In this document: piece by piece, positions 34,437 to 44,134 of the stretch
Numbering within the stretch: the stretch's first letter is position 1
Layout: every line of letters begins with the position of its first letter
Assembly: GCF_003008555.2 (NCBI RefSeq)
Contig: NZ_CP027665.1
Span: 1,612,001-1,676,000 of the forward strand
Length of the DNA stretch: 64,000 bases
From: Pukyongiella litopenaei
GTDB lineage: Bacteria > Pseudomonadota > Alphaproteobacteria > Rhodobacterales > Rhodobacteraceae
Direction: 5' to 3'
The notes under the pieces: model-generated
What the model saw: the letters and a program-made list of their open reading frames with translations, nothing else
Told to the model about the DNA's origin: nothing
Database searches by the model: none
Position numbers and translations under genes: made by a program

Positions 34437-37142
34437 TCAGTCAAACCCGTATGTGAATTCCCCGTCTGTAACGTCGATCACAACCTTGCTGACCTCGTGG
34501 CCCTCCATCATCCTGCGCAGGAATTCGGCCGAGATGTCGGGCAGCATGGTATTGGTCACGATGGCATCGATCATCCGCCCGCCGCTTTCGAGTTCCTGGC
34601 AGCGGTTGACGATCTCGTCGACCACCGCGTCGGTATAGTCGAACGGCACGCCATGCGCCTCGGTCACCCGTTTCTTGATCCGGCCCAGCTGCAGCTTGGT
34701 GATCTCGGCAATCATGTGCGGGCTGAGCGGATAATAGGGGATCGTCACCAGCCGCCCGAGCAGCGCCGGCGGGAACACCTTGAGCAGCGGATCGCGCAGC
34801 GCCTTGGCGATGCCTTCGGGGTCTGGCATCAGGTCGGGATCGGCACAAAGATCCATGATCATCTCGGTCCCGACATTCGAGGTCAGCAGGATCAGCGTGT
34901 TCTTGAAGTCGATCAGCCGGCCTTCGCCATCCTCCATCACGCCCTTGTCGAAGACCTGGAAGAAGATCTCGTGCACGTCCGGATGGGCCTTTTCGACCTC
35001 GTCCAGCAGCACCACCGAATAGGGCTTGCGCCGCACCGCCTCGGTCAGCACGCCGCCTTCGCCATAGCCGACATAGCCCGGCGGCGCGCCTTTCAGGCTG
35101 CTGACGGTATGCGCCTCCTGGTATTCGCTCATGTTGATGGTGATGACGTTCTGTTCGCCGCCATAGAGCACCTCGGCCAGCGCCAGCGCGGTTTCGGTCT
35201 TGCCCACGCCCGACGTACCCGCCAGCAGGAACACCCCGATCGGCTTGTTCGGGTTGTCCAGCCCGGCGCGCGAGGTCTGCACCCGCTTGGCGATCATCTT
35301 CATGGCATGATCCTGCCCGATCACCCGCTGCGCCAGGCGCTCGTCCAGGTTCAGGATCGTTTCGATCTCGTCCTTGACCATGCGGCCGACCGGAATGCCG
35401 GTCCAGTCGCCCACCACGCTGGCCACCGCCTGGTGATCGACGATCGGCAGGATCAGCGGGCTGTCGCCCTGAACCTCGGCCAGTTCAGCGTTCTTTGCCC
35501 GCAATTCGTCCAGCAGCCTGCCGCGATCCTCGTCGGATAGCGGGCTGGCCTCGGCCTCTTCGCTGCCGGGCTCAGCCTCGACCGGGGTGCCGCCTTCGCG
35601 CAGTTTCGCGCGCAGGTCCAGGATGCCCTCGACGACCGCCTTTTCCCGGTCCCAGCGGTCGGTCAGCCCCTCGAGCCGGGTTTCCTCGGCCTCTTTCGCG
35701 GCGGTCACGGCCACGCGACGGTCGGCCACGTCGTAGCCGGCGGTTTCGTCGCGGTCGATGATCTCGAGTTCGGTGGTCAGCGCCTCGATCCGGCGGCGGC
35801 TGTCATCCACCTCGGCCGGCACCGCGTGCTGGCTGACCGCGACGCGGGCGCAGGCGGTATCCAGCAGGCTCACGGATTTGTCGGGCAACTGCCGCGCCGG
35901 GATGTAGCGGGCGGACAGCGTCACCGCGGCCTCGATACCCTCGTCGAGCACCTGCACCTGGTGGTGTTTCTCCAGCATCGAGGCGATGCCGCGCATCATC
36001 AGCACCGCCTTGGGAATGCCCGGTTCCTCGACATGGACGACCTGGAACCGGCGGGTCAGTGCGGGATCCTTTTCGATGTATTTCTTGTATTCCGCCCAGG
36101 TCGTCGCGCCGATCGTGCGCAGGGTGCCACGCGCCAGCGCCGGTTTCAGCAGGTTGGCGGCGTCGCCGGTGCCCGCCGCACCGCCCGCACCGACCAGCGT
36201 GTGGGTCTCATCCACGAACATCACGATCGGCGTCGGGCTGGCCTGCACCTCGTCGATCACCTGGCGCAGGCGGTTCTCGAACTCGCCCTTCATCGAGGCG
36301 CCCGCCTGCAACAGGCCCACATCCAGCACCAGCAGGCGCACATCCTTCAGTGCGGGCGGCACGTCGCCGCGCGCGATGCGCAGGGCGAACCCCTCGACCA
36401 CGGCGGTCTTGCCCACCCCGGCCTCGCCGGTGAGGATCGGGTTGTTCTGCCGCCGCCGCATCAGCACATCGACGATCTGGCGGATCTCTTCGTCGCGGCC
36501 CACGATCGGGTCGATCTCTCCGGCGCGGGCCTGCGCGGTGAGGTCGGTGCAGAACTGTTCGAGCGCCTCGCCCTTGCCCATCGCGCCCGGCGCCATCGCG
36601 CCCGAGGCCTCGCCCGGCTCGGCCCCGCCGCCGACGGTGGTTCCGTCCTGCGCGCCCAGCGTTTCCTCAGGCGAGCCATCCGTGGCCTCGCCGAAATGGT
36701 CGGCTAGGTCGTCGGGGCCGATCCGGCCCAGTTCGGGCGACATCGAATTCAGGATGTTGCGCAGGGCCGGGGTCTTCAGCATCCCCAGCAGCAGGTAGCC
36801 GGTCCGCACCTTGCTGTCAGAGAACAGCAGCGATCCCCAGACCCATCCGCGCTCCATCGCGTCCATCAGGTGATCCGACAGGTCGGAGATGGTCGAGGCC
36901 CCGCGCGGCAGCGCATCCAGCGCCCGCGTCATCTCCGCCGCGATCTTGCCGGGGTCGAGATCGTAATGCCCGATGATCCGGTGCAGGTCGCTGTCCTGTC
37001 CGTTCAGGATCTGGTGCAGCCAGTGCACCACCTCGACATAAGGATTGCCGCGCATCTTGCAAAAGACGGTCGCGCCCTCCACCGCCTGGTATCCAAGCCT
37101 GTTGAGCTTGCCGAACAACGCCACCCGGCTGATCTCGGTCAT
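34437..37142 (-). CDS. clpV: T6SS sheath-recycling AAA+ ATPase ClpV/TssH
   Basis: 901 residues. N-terminal Clp repeat domain, first AAA+ module with Walker A GEAGVGKT at about 237-244, a ClpB-like middle region, and a second AAA+ module with GTSGVGKTETAL at about 640 and the D2 pore/arginine-finger region. ClpV disassembles contracted TssBC sheaths for reuse. It lies 34 bases after tssG. Both Walker motifs are intact. Confidence 0.96.
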   Translation of the reverse strand: MTEISRVALFGKLNRLGYQAVEGATVFCKMRGNPYVEVVHWLHQILNGQDSDLHRIIGHYDLDPGKIAAEMTRALDALPRGASTISDLSDHLMDAMERGWVWGSLLFSDSKVRTGYLLLGMLKTPALRNILNSMSPELGRIGPDDLADHFGEATDGSPEETLGAQDGTTVGGGAEPGEASGAMAPGAMGKGEALEQFCTDLTAQARAGEIDPIVGRDEEIRQIVDVLMRRRQNNPILTGEAGVGKTAVVEGFALRIARGDVPPALKDVRLLVLDVGLLQAGASMKGEFENRLRQVIDEVQASPTPIVMFVDETHTLVGAGGAAGTGDAANLLKPALARGTLRTIGATTWAEYKKYIEKDPALTRRFQVVHVEEPGIPKAVLMMRGIASMLEKHHQVQVLDEGIEAAVTLSARYIPARQLPDKSVSLLDTACARVAVSQHAVPAEVDDSRRRIEALTTELEIIDRDETAGYDVADRRVAVTAAKEAEETRLEGLTDRWDREKAVVEGILDLRAKLREGGTPVEAEPGSEEAEASPLSDEDRGRLLDELRAKNAELAEVQGDSPLILPIVDHQAVASVVGDWTGIPVGRMVKDEIETILNLDERLAQRVIGQDHAMKMIAKRVQTSRAGLDNPNKPIGVFLLAGTSGVGKTETALALAEVLYGGEQNVITINMSEYQEAHTVSSLKGAPPGYVGYGEGGVLTEAVRRKPYSVVLLDEVEKAHPDVHEIFFQVFDKGVMEDGEGRLIDFKNTLILLTSNVGTEMIMDLCADPDLMPDPEGIAKALRDPLLKVFPPALLGRLVTIPYYPLSPHMIAEITKLQLGRIKKRVTEAHGVPFDYTDAVVDEIVNRCQELESGGRMIDAIVTNTMLPDISAEFLRRMMEGHEVSKVVIDVTDGEFTYGFD

Positions 37143-37176
37143 GTCTCTGTCCTTTCCTTCCCTCTGCGCGTGCCGG

Positions 37177-38235
37177 TCACGGCTGCGCCGCTGTCCCGTT
37201 CAGGCCCGGATGCAGGAACAGGTCCTCTGCATCCGGGCGGTCGTCGTCTCCGCCCAGCCGCCCGCCGATCCAGCCGGTGTGGCCCAGCCGCGTGGTGCCG
37301 TCGAGCCGGGCGCGCGGAACCTCGTCCCCGGCGAGGATCAGGTTCACGTCCCAGTCAAGCTCGTCGCCCGCATAGGTGCGCACGATCGCGCGCAGCCGTT
37401 CCAGCGCGCCGCTGCCCGGCAACAGCCGTTCATAGTCGCGCAGGCCCAGCGGGCCGATGCGGATGCGGAACTTGGCCGCGCGGCTCCAGACCCGCTGGCC
37501 GATGCTGGTGGACTGCCCCAGCCCGGTGCGCGCGCCCAGCTGCCAGCGGTCATCGGGCTCCAGGTCCAGCCAGCAGCCGACGAATTGCTGCACCCGCACC
37601 GGCACGTCGAAAAACGCCGACAGGATCGACACCAGCCCCTCGGCGTGCCGTGGCCCCGGCGCCAGCAGCCCGGCGAAATGCAGCCGCGCGAGATCGGGCA
37701 TCGCATCGCGGTTTCTCAGCCCGGCGCCGTGAAACCCGGCCAGCGCGGCCACCTTGTCGGCGACCGGGTCTTCGCCCCGGTCGTGGCTGACCGCCGGCTG
37801 ACCGGATGCCCAGGCCCGGTAGAGCAGGCTCATCATCCGGTGGGTGAACATGTTGGCGAATGCCAGAAAGGTCGGATCGCGGTGATTGCGCTGCCGGTCG
37901 CGGGCATAGGCGGTCAGGTGCAGCGGCAGCGGCCCGTTCGGGCCGAACAACCCGAAGAACCGGTTGGTCAGCCGCGCCGGCCCGCCGCCTTCGCCGGGGC
38001 GGAACGCGGCAACCGTGGATGGCGGAAAGGCGGTTTCCGCTTCCTGCCCCAACCGCACCGGGTCCTGGCGCGGGCGGCGGCTTTCGCCCAGCCTGGGCGT
38101 TTCGGGATGCATCGCCTCCAATATCCGAAGCGCCTGAAAAACATGATGTTTTTCAGGTTCCCGTTCGAGCCGCTCGGCAAGGCTCAATTGCCCGGGCCTC
38201 AGATCATCCGACCCAGGCCCCGTTCCGGCCGCCAT
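37177..38235 (-). CDS. tssG: T6SS baseplate protein TssG
   Basis: 352 residues, standard length. It carries the TssG opening 'EREPEKHHVFQALRILEAM', the 'NRFFGLFGPNGPLPLHLTAYARDR' core and 'FLAFANMFTHRMMSLLYRAWASGQP'. TssG forms the baseplate wedge with TssE, TssF and TssK. Its start lies 37 bases inside the tssF 3' end, so translation is coupled. Confidence 0.95.
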   Translation of the reverse strand: MAAGTGPGSDDLRPGQLSLAERLEREPEKHHVFQALRILEAMHPETPRLGESRRPRQDPVRLGQEAETAFPPSTVAAFRPGEGGGPARLTNRFFGLFGPNGPLPLHLTAYARDRQRNHRDPTFLAFANMFTHRMMSLLYRAWASGQPAVSHDRGEDPVADKVAALAGFHGAGLRNRDAMPDLARLHFAGLLAPGPRHAEGLVSILSAFFDVPVRVQQFVGCWLDLEPDDRWQLGARTGLGQSTSIGQRVWSRAAKFRIRIGPLGLRDYERLLPGSGALERLRAIVRTYAGDELDWDVNLILAGDEVPRARLDGTTRLGHTGWIGGRLGGDDDRPDAEDLFLHPGLNGTAAQP

Positions 38236-40076
38236 CTGGCGATCTCCCCCCGTGTCTGCGTCGTCAGGACGGTTTCGGTAAAACTGTTGAGCGTGGCATA
38301 CCGCCGGAAGAACCTCTCCAGCACCGCGCCCAGCACATAAACGCTGCTGCCCTCAAAGAAACTGTCGTCAAAGCCGATGGTGATCTCGGTGCCGCGCAGC
38401 GCCGTCGACAGCACCTCGTCGCTCATCCGGCGCACGATGGGGCGCGAGGCGACCGAGACCAGCCCTTCGAGCTGTTTTTCTGTCACCCGGTTGCCGATCG
38501 GCGCATATAGCCCGACCAGTTCGCGCAGCGCCTCGGCGGCATCGCCATTGCCGCCATCGGCGATCGACAGGTAGTTCAGGCTGAGATGGCTGATCAGCCG
38601 CCAGGCGGTATCGCCCTGCGCCAGTGTCGGGTGCGGGCGGGTCGGCGTGACCGGCAGTCGGATCTTCCTGACCGGGCCGCCTTCGGGCAGCTGGAACACG
38701 TCCTCGTTTCCCGTGGCCAGCAGCAGCGGCAGGTCGCGATTGGTGCACAACGCCGAAACCGCCAGCTGGTCCAGCGCCGCCGAATAGGGCGCCTGCCTGC
38801 GGTCCACCAGCGTCAGGAACACCTCGGAGCCGAGATAGGACGTCCGCACCCCGCGCAGGCGTTCCTTTTCCGACCGCTGCCGCATCCGGCGCCGCAGGGT
38901 GTAATAGGCGGGGTGGATTTCCCCGGCCGCGGTGAAATCGGTGGTGGAATAGAACGGGCGGAACTCGACATCGTCGCCGCCGCCGCCGGTGATCCCGGTG
39001 ACGCGCTCGATGCGGTAGATCTCGTAGTCCAGCCCCGCCGTGCGGCTGGGCAGGACATGCTGTTCGGTGTCGCGCGCGGTGACATGCACGCGGTCGCAGC
39101 GTTTCGGGAACAGGTTCACCGCCGGCACGGCATTGAGCGTGAAGGCATCCGGCACGACCATCGACGCGATGTCGCGCCGCCCCTCGCCCAGCAGGACATA
39201 GAGATCCACGTCCGGCCCCGTCGCCCGCTTCAGCGCCGGTTTCAGCCCCTGCAATTCCACGAACAGGAACCGTTCGGGCATCGCGAAATATTCCTGCAGC
39301 AGCCGGTAGCCATCGAACACCCGGCGCGTGGGCGGCAGCAGCGCCTCGTCCTTGCCGAATCCCTTGTGTTCGATCCCCCAGCCTTCCAGCCGCTCGACCC
39401 AGTCGGCGCGCCGGTCGGTCGAGCGCCCGCAGATGCCGATACCCTGGGTGCAGAGCAGTTCCAGCAGCGCCCAGCTGTTTCCCGCGGCCCCGCCCAGGAA
39501 CAGGGTCAGCCGGTCCATCGGCAGATCGCGGATCGGCCCGCCATCCTTGCGCCGCAGCCGCAGCCGGACGCCCGCCCGCGCGCCTTCGGCCCCGGCGACA
39601 CCGGCGGCCACCAGTTCGCCGCGCCCGTCGATATATTCGGCCTGTTCGATCTCGACCGCCCAGAGCGTCAGGTCCGCGGCGGTCCGGAATTCGCAGGGCG
39701 TCTGTTCGCCCTCCATCAGCCGGCTGCGCACCACGGACTGGCGCGGCAGCACATAGCCCGATTTCACCGCCGAATTGGACGCATCCGGTTCAAAAGCGGC
39801 GATCATCATCGACGGTGTCGGCGCCAGGTAATGCGGATAGACGATCTCCAGCAGGTTCGAGGTAAAGCTGGGATATTGCAGCTCCAGTTCGAGCTGCACG
39901 CGGGCCGAGAGGAACGCCACGCCCTCCAGCAGCCGTTCCACATAGGGGTCGAGCACCTCGACCCCCTCCATCCCCAGCCGCGACGCGACCTTGGGATAGG
40001 CGGCGGCAAACTCCGCCCCCATGTCGCGCAGGAACAGCAGCTCGCTTTCGTAATGCTTCATGAGCCGCGTATCCAT
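38199..40076 (-). CDS. tssF: T6SS baseplate protein TssF
   Basis: 625 residues. The start 'YESELLFLRDMGAEFAAAYPKVASRLGM' and 'DPYVERLLEGVAFLSARVQLELE' are the diagnostic TssF N-terminus. Two TssF copies and one TssG form each baseplate wedge core. It starts 4 bases after the tssE stop and overlaps tssG by 37 bases. Confidence 0.96.
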   Translation of the reverse strand: MDTRLMKHYESELLFLRDMGAEFAAAYPKVASRLGMEGVEVLDPYVERLLEGVAFLSARVQLELELQYPSFTSNLLEIVYPHYLAPTPSMMIAAFEPDASNSAVKSGYVLPRQSVVRSRLMEGEQTPCEFRTAADLTLWAVEIEQAEYIDGRGELVAAGVAGAEGARAGVRLRLRRKDGGPIRDLPMDRLTLFLGGAAGNSWALLELLCTQGIGICGRSTDRRADWVERLEGWGIEHKGFGKDEALLPPTRRVFDGYRLLQEYFAMPERFLFVELQGLKPALKRATGPDVDLYVLLGEGRRDIASMVVPDAFTLNAVPAVNLFPKRCDRVHVTARDTEQHVLPSRTAGLDYEIYRIERVTGITGGGGDDVEFRPFYSTTDFTAAGEIHPAYYTLRRRMRQRSEKERLRGVRTSYLGSEVFLTLVDRRQAPYSAALDQLAVSALCTNRDLPLLLATGNEDVFQLPEGGPVRKIRLPVTPTRPHPTLAQGDTAWRLISHLSLNYLSIADGGNGDAAEALRELVGLYAPIGNRVTEKQLEGLVSVASRPIVRRMSDEVLSTALRGTEITIGFDDSFFEGSSVYVLGAVLERFFRRYATLNSFTETVLTTQTRGEIARWRPERGLGRMI

Positions 40077-40080
40077 GGCG

Positions 40081-40575
40081 CTAGTAGCTCCTTTCCACCT
40101 GCACCTCGCCGGTGGTCACATCCACCTTCGAACGCAGGTAAAGCTCGAGCGGCATCGGCTGTGCCCACATGTCGGCCCGGATCTCCAGCGCCACGGTCAT
40201 GTCGTTGCTGTCATCGGCGCTCAGCGTGACCTCGACCGTCCCGCGCATGATCCGCGGTTCGTAGAGCATGACCGCGCGCTGGATCGAGCGACGGATCGCC
40301 TCGGCGCGTTCACGGGTCGAGAATTCTCCGGACACCTCGGTCAGGCCGTAGTTCAGCACAGATTTCGCCACGTTGGGCATCGCCTTGGCGTCGATCATGT
40401 TGTCGATATTCGACGTGTTCAGCAGCCAGGACAGGTCGCGCTGGATGATGTCGCGCAGCCGCGACAGGTCGATCACGCGGGATTCGCGGGTTTCCTTGGG
40501 GTTGCCGGGCGCATCATCCGTCAGCCGGTCCAGAAGCGACGGCTGCAGACGTTCGGCAATGGTCTTGTCAGCCAT
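40081..40575 (-). CDS. tssE: T6SS baseplate protein TssE (gp25-like)
   Basis: 164 residues. The start 'LQPSLLDRLTDD' and the gp25-type segment 'ERAEAIRRSIQRAVMLYEPRI' identify TssE, the small wedge protein that nucleates sheath polymerisation by donating a handshake strand. It overlaps the tagJ 3' end by 8 bases and is followed by tssF after 4 bases. Confidence 0.95.
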   Translation of the reverse strand: MADKTIAERLQPSLLDRLTDDAPGNPKETRESRVIDLSRLRDIIQRDLSWLLNTSNIDNMIDAKAMPNVAKSVLNYGLTEVSGEFSTRERAEAIRRSIQRAVMLYEPRIMRGTVEVTLSADDSNDMTVALEIRADMWAQPMPLELYLRSKVDVTTGEVQVERSY

Positions 40576-41389
40576 CGCCCTGCCCTGCGGTTGCGCCGGT
40601 GATGGTCAGGCTGCGAATGTCCATCAGCGCCACGTCGGACTTGTCGGTGGCCAGCAGCCGCTGGCCGCAGCCGGTGAACGTGTCGGCGCCGGCATCGGCC
40701 CAGGTGGTGGCGCGCGCCAGCAGCGCGGCGTGATCGCCGGTGGCGGTGGTCCCGGCATAGCGGGTCGGGATCAGCGCGGCCACCTCGCCGCCATTGGCCA
40801 GCGTCAGCATACCCGCGGTCCAGACCGCGTCGCGCAGGTCGCTGGGCGCCTCGCATTCCAGCGCCGATATGGCGCTGAAGGGCAGCCAGAAATAGCGCCC
40901 GTTGATCACCGCCTCGAGCACCGGGCCGAGACGCATGTCGGCATCGGCGATCCAGTCGAACGGTTCGCCGTTGATCATGCCCGGCGTGGCCGGGGCGGCG
41001 TCGAACGCGCGGGCGCGCAGATCGGCCGCGCCCTGCGGGTTGCCGCCGGCCAGCACCTTCTGCGCCTCGATCAGCAGCGCCAGCCATTCCTGCGGCTCGC
41101 CGAAGATCAGAGGTTCCTTCTCGCCGGCGAACACCTTTTCGCGGTAGACCTCGCAGATGATCGCCTCGCGGTAGGTCTTGGCCATCATCGTCGCCGCCTC
41201 GTCCATCTCGGCGGCGAGTTTCAGCTGGGTGATCGCGCGTTTCCAGTCGCCCAGCACGCACAAAAGCTGGAACAGGAAGATCCGCAGCCGGGCATCCGAG
41301 GGATCGGCCCGCACCTTGTCCTGCAGCGCCGCCAGCGTGGCGTCGAGATCGCCGGATTTCAGGTGATCTTCGGGTCCAGGGGAAACCAT
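40568..41389 (-). CDS. tagJ: T6SS accessory protein TagJ (ImpE family)
   Basis: 273 residues from the ATG at 41389 (GAGG site upstream); a TTG at 41410 is a less likely start. An N-terminal TPR-like part ('LQDKVRADPSDARLRIFLFQLLCVLGDWKRAITQLKLA') leads into the ImpE core with 'FDWIADADMRLGPVLEAVINGRYFWLPF' and 'IPTRY'. TagJ is known to bind the TssB N-terminus and ClpV in some systems. It is the first gene after the hcp terminator-like hairpin. Confidence 0.92.
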   Translation of the reverse strand: MVSPGPEDHLKSGDLDATLAALQDKVRADPSDARLRIFLFQLLCVLGDWKRAITQLKLAAEMDEAATMMAKTYREAIICEVYREKVFAGEKEPLIFGEPQEWLALLIEAQKVLAGGNPQGAADLRARAFDAAPATPGMINGEPFDWIADADMRLGPVLEAVINGRYFWLPFSAISALECEAPSDLRDAVWTAGMLTLANGGEVAALIPTRYAGTTATGDHAALLARATTWADAGADTFTGCGQRLLATDKSDVALMDIRSLTITGATAGQGDG

Positions 41390-41427
41390 GTGGCCGGCCT
41401 CATGCAGCAAGTTTGTTCGATATCGTG

Positions 41428-41457
41428 CAGAAAGAACCCGGGCCGGCAGGCCCGGGT
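41428..41457 (-). terminator. Intrinsic terminator-like hairpin after hcp
   Basis: A perfect 9-bp stem (41436-41444 with 41449-41457) closes a 4-base loop; read on the minus strand it is followed by TCTTTCTG. It lies 20 bases past the hcp stop and before tagJ, so it may end or attenuate the tssA-tssB-tssC-hcp transcript and limit expression of the downstream baseplate genes. Confidence 0.7.
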
Positions 41458-41477
41458 CCGGTGGTCAGGACCTGCGA

Positions 41478-41981
41478 TCAGGCGCTGCCCTGCTGACCGG
41501 TCATCACATCCCAGTCGAAGGTGCCGCCCTTGGACAGCGCGCCGGACTTGGGATCGGCCTTCATGTATTCGATCGAAATGTGACGATAGGCGATGGACCA
41601 GGTTTCTTCCGGTATCTGCTCTTCGCCGCCGGAAACCTCGTATTCGTCGATCACCGAATCGGACAGCTTGAAGATCAGGTAGGGCTCCATGCCCTTGCCC
41701 TTGCTGTCACCGGCCCGGCACATCTCGATCTTGATTTCCTTGTGCGGCGTGCCGTCGGCGACCGACAGCATCAGCTTGGTCGAATGCAGGCTGAGTTCCG
41801 AGGTCATCTTGATCTGGTTGAAGGCCGTGTTGGCATAGCCGCGCTGGGCGGTGCCCAGGTCGGTCATGTCCAGCGTGCGTTTCACGTCCCAGGTGATCGT
41901 CTTGACCGGGATCCATTTGGGATGGCCGACCTCAAGCGATTCACCGTCGATACCTTTGATGAAAACATATGTGTTTTCCAT
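41478..41981 (-). CDS. hcp: T6SS inner tube protein Hcp/TssD
   Basis: 167 residues from the ATG at 41981, which has an AAAGGAAA ribosome site; an in-frame start 5 codons earlier lacks one. The sequence has the Hcp1 fold pattern: 'YVFIKGIDGES', 'WDVKRTLDMTDL', 'SELSLHSTKLM', 'EETWSIAYRHISIEY'. Hcp hexamers form the expelled tube and can carry small effectors. It follows tssC by 66 bases and is followed by a terminator-like hairpin, typical for a highly expressed component. Confidence 0.95.
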   Translation of the reverse strand: MENTYVFIKGIDGESLEVGHPKWIPVKTITWDVKRTLDMTDLGTAQRGYANTAFNQIKMTSELSLHSTKLMLSVADGTPHKEIKIEMCRAGDSKGKGMEPYLIFKLSDSVIDEYEVSGGEEQIPEETWSIAYRHISIEYMKADPKSGALSKGGTFDWDVMTGQQGSA

Positions 41982-42047
41982 GGTTTTTCCTTTCACTAAC
42001 CGGCGCTACGCGCCTTTTCAGACTACACCTTCCGTCGGGGGCCAGAA

Positions 42048-43547
42048 TTATCCCCCGCCTTTCTCCGAAGGCAGCTTCGACACCAGCCTCAAGGACACCG
42101 AGAGCCCTTCGAGCTGGTAGTGGGGGCGAAGATAGAATTTCGACGAATAATAGCCGGGGTTGCCCTCCACTTCTTCAACGACGACTTCCGCCGCGGCGAG
42201 CGGTTTGCGCGACTTTTCCCTTTCCGAGGAAACATCGGCGTTGAAATCCACATAATTGTCGATCCAGTCCTGCAGCCATTTCTCCATGTCGTTCCGGCTC
42301 TTGAACGAGCCCACCTTGTCGCGCACCATGCATTTCAGGTAGTGCGCGAACCGGCAGGTCGCGAAGAGATAGGGCAGACGGGCCGCCAGGTTGGCGTTGG
42401 CGGTGGCGTCGGGATCGTCATATTCCGCCGGCTTGTGCAGCGACTGCGCCCCGATGAAGGTTGCCACATCGGTATTCTTGCGGTGGATCAGCGGCATCAT
42501 GCCGTTCTTGGCCAGTTCCGCCTCGCGCCGGTCGTCGATCGCGATCTCGGTCGGACATTTCTGATCCACGCCGCCATCGGTGGTGGGGAAGGTATGCGAC
42601 GGCAGACCTTCGAGCGACCCGCCCGATTCCACCCCGCGGATGCGCGAACACCAGCCGAATTCCTTGAACGACCGGGTGATGTTGGTGGCCATGCCATAGG
42701 CGGCGTTCACCCAGGCGTATTTGTTGCTGTCCGCGCCTTCGGTATCTTCCTCGAAGGCAAATTCCTCGACCGGGTCGGTCTTGGACCCATAGGGCAGCCG
42801 GCCCAGGAAACGCGGCATCGCCAGGCCCACATATTTCGAATCCTCCGATTCCCGCAGGCTGCGCCAGGCGGCGTATTCCGGGGTCTGGAAGATCTTGGTC
42901 AGGTCACGCGGGTTCGACAGTTCCGACCAGCTGTCCATCTGGAACAGCTCGGGCTTGGCGCCGGTGATCAGCGGCGCATGGGCGGCCGCGGCGATCTTGG
43001 ACATCTCGCCCAGCAATTCGACATCCGGGGGCGAATGGTCGAAATGGTAGTCGGCCACCAGCGACCCGTAGGGTTCGCCGCCCAGCTGGCTGAATTCCTC
43101 GGTATAGAGCTTCTTGAAGATCGGCGACTGGTCCCAGGCGGTGCCTTTGAACTTGCGCAGGGTCTTGTGCATGTCCTTCTTGGAGATGTTCATGACCCGG
43201 ATCTTCAGCATCTCGTCGGTTTCGGTGTTGTTGACGAGATAGTGCAGCCCGCGCCACGCGCTTTCGAGCTGCTGGAACTCGGGGTTGTGCAGGATCAGGT
43301 TCACCTGCTCGGTCAGTTTCTTGTCGATCTCGGCGACGATGCTTTCGATCGACCGAAGCGCGTCGTCGGAAATCAGGTCGGTGCGCGCCAGCGCCTGTTC
43401 GGCCAGCGTCTTGACCGCGCTTTCGACGGCGGTCTTGGCCTGGTCGGACTTGGGGCGGAACTCCTTTTGCAGCAGCGCCTCGAATTCGCTGGACCCGAAC
43501 GCGGTCTGTTCGGCGCCGGCTTCTGCCTGGGCTTGTTCTTCGGCCAT
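42048..43547 (-). CDS. tssC: T6SS contractile sheath large subunit TssC (VipB)
   Basis: 499 residues, standard length. Diagnostic segments are 'LILHNPEFQQLESAWRGLHYLV', 'ADYHFDHSPPDVELLGEMSKIAAAAHAP', 'PRFLGRLPYGSKTDPV' and the C-terminal handshake part 'KFYLRPHYQLEGLSVSLRLVSKLP'. TssB and TssC build the sheath. The gene starts 3 bases after tssB ends. The complete C-terminus contrasts with the composite paralogue at 29739. Confidence 0.97.
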   Translation of the reverse strand: MAEEQAQAEAGAEQTAFGSSEFEALLQKEFRPKSDQAKTAVESAVKTLAEQALARTDLISDDALRSIESIVAEIDKKLTEQVNLILHNPEFQQLESAWRGLHYLVNNTETDEMLKIRVMNISKKDMHKTLRKFKGTAWDQSPIFKKLYTEEFSQLGGEPYGSLVADYHFDHSPPDVELLGEMSKIAAAAHAPLITGAKPELFQMDSWSELSNPRDLTKIFQTPEYAAWRSLRESEDSKYVGLAMPRFLGRLPYGSKTDPVEEFAFEEDTEGADSNKYAWVNAAYGMATNITRSFKEFGWCSRIRGVESGGSLEGLPSHTFPTTDGGVDQKCPTEIAIDDRREAELAKNGMMPLIHRKNTDVATFIGAQSLHKPAEYDDPDATANANLAARLPYLFATCRFAHYLKCMVRDKVGSFKSRNDMEKWLQDWIDNYVDFNADVSSEREKSRKPLAAAEVVVEEVEGNPGYYSSKFYLRPHYQLEGLSVSLRLVSKLPSEKGGG

Positions 43548-43550
43548 CGG

Positions 43551-44072
43551 TTACTCCTGTTCTTCTGCGCCGTCGTCGGCCTTGGGTGCCGCCTGCGCCG
43601 CCAGCGTCTTGAGCAGCGCCGGATCCTGGATGATCTTGCCGATCAGTTCCTCGGCGCCGGTCTTGCCGTCCATATAGGTCATCAGGTTCGACAACTGGCT
43701 GCGCGCATCCAGCAGTTCGCGCAGCGGTTCGACCTTGCGGGCGATCGCGGCGGGGCTGAAATCGTCCATGCTCTCGAACGTGATATCGACCGCCAGGTTG
43801 CCTTCGCCGGTCAGGGTGTTGGGCACCGTGAACGCGGCCCGGGGCGCCATGGATTTCATCCGTTCGTCGAAATTGTCGACGTCGATCTCCAGGAACTTGC
43901 GGTCGGCCACCGCGGGCTGTTCCACCTCGGATTTGCCGGCGAGGTCGCTCATCACGCCCATCACGAACGGCAGCTGCACCTTTTTCTCGGCACCGTAGAG
44001 TTCGACGTCATATTCGATCTGGACCCGCGGAGCGCGGTTCCTGGCGATGAATTTCTGTGAACTGTCAGCCAT
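43551..44072 (-). CDS. tssB: T6SS contractile sheath small subunit TssB (VipA)
   Basis: 173 residues. It has the TssB pattern 'RVQIEYDVELYGAEKKVQLPFVMGV', 'LEIDVDNFDERMK', 'NTLTGEGNLAVDITF', 'LSNLMTYMDGK'. It is strikingly similar to residues 1-155 of the composite protein encoded at 29739-33527. The gap to tssA (62 bases) holds an imperfect inverted repeat at 44099-44130. Confidence 0.97.
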   Translation of the reverse strand: MADSSQKFIARNRAPRVQIEYDVELYGAEKKVQLPFVMGVMSDLAGKSEVEQPAVADRKFLEIDVDNFDERMKSMAPRAAFTVPNTLTGEGNLAVDITFESMDDFSPAAIARKVEPLRELLDARSQLSNLMTYMDGKTGAEELIGKIIQDPALLKTLAAQAAPKADDGAEEQE

Positions 44073-44134
44073 GAAAGTCTCCTTGCTGGTTCATGTTTCC
44101 GGCCCGCCGTTCCCTCATGGAACGGGCCGGATTG

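Noticed and set aside
44099-44130. Inverted repeat between tssA and tssB as a terminator
   Set aside because: The stem has a bulge and is followed by an A-rich rather than U-rich stretch on the transcribed strand.
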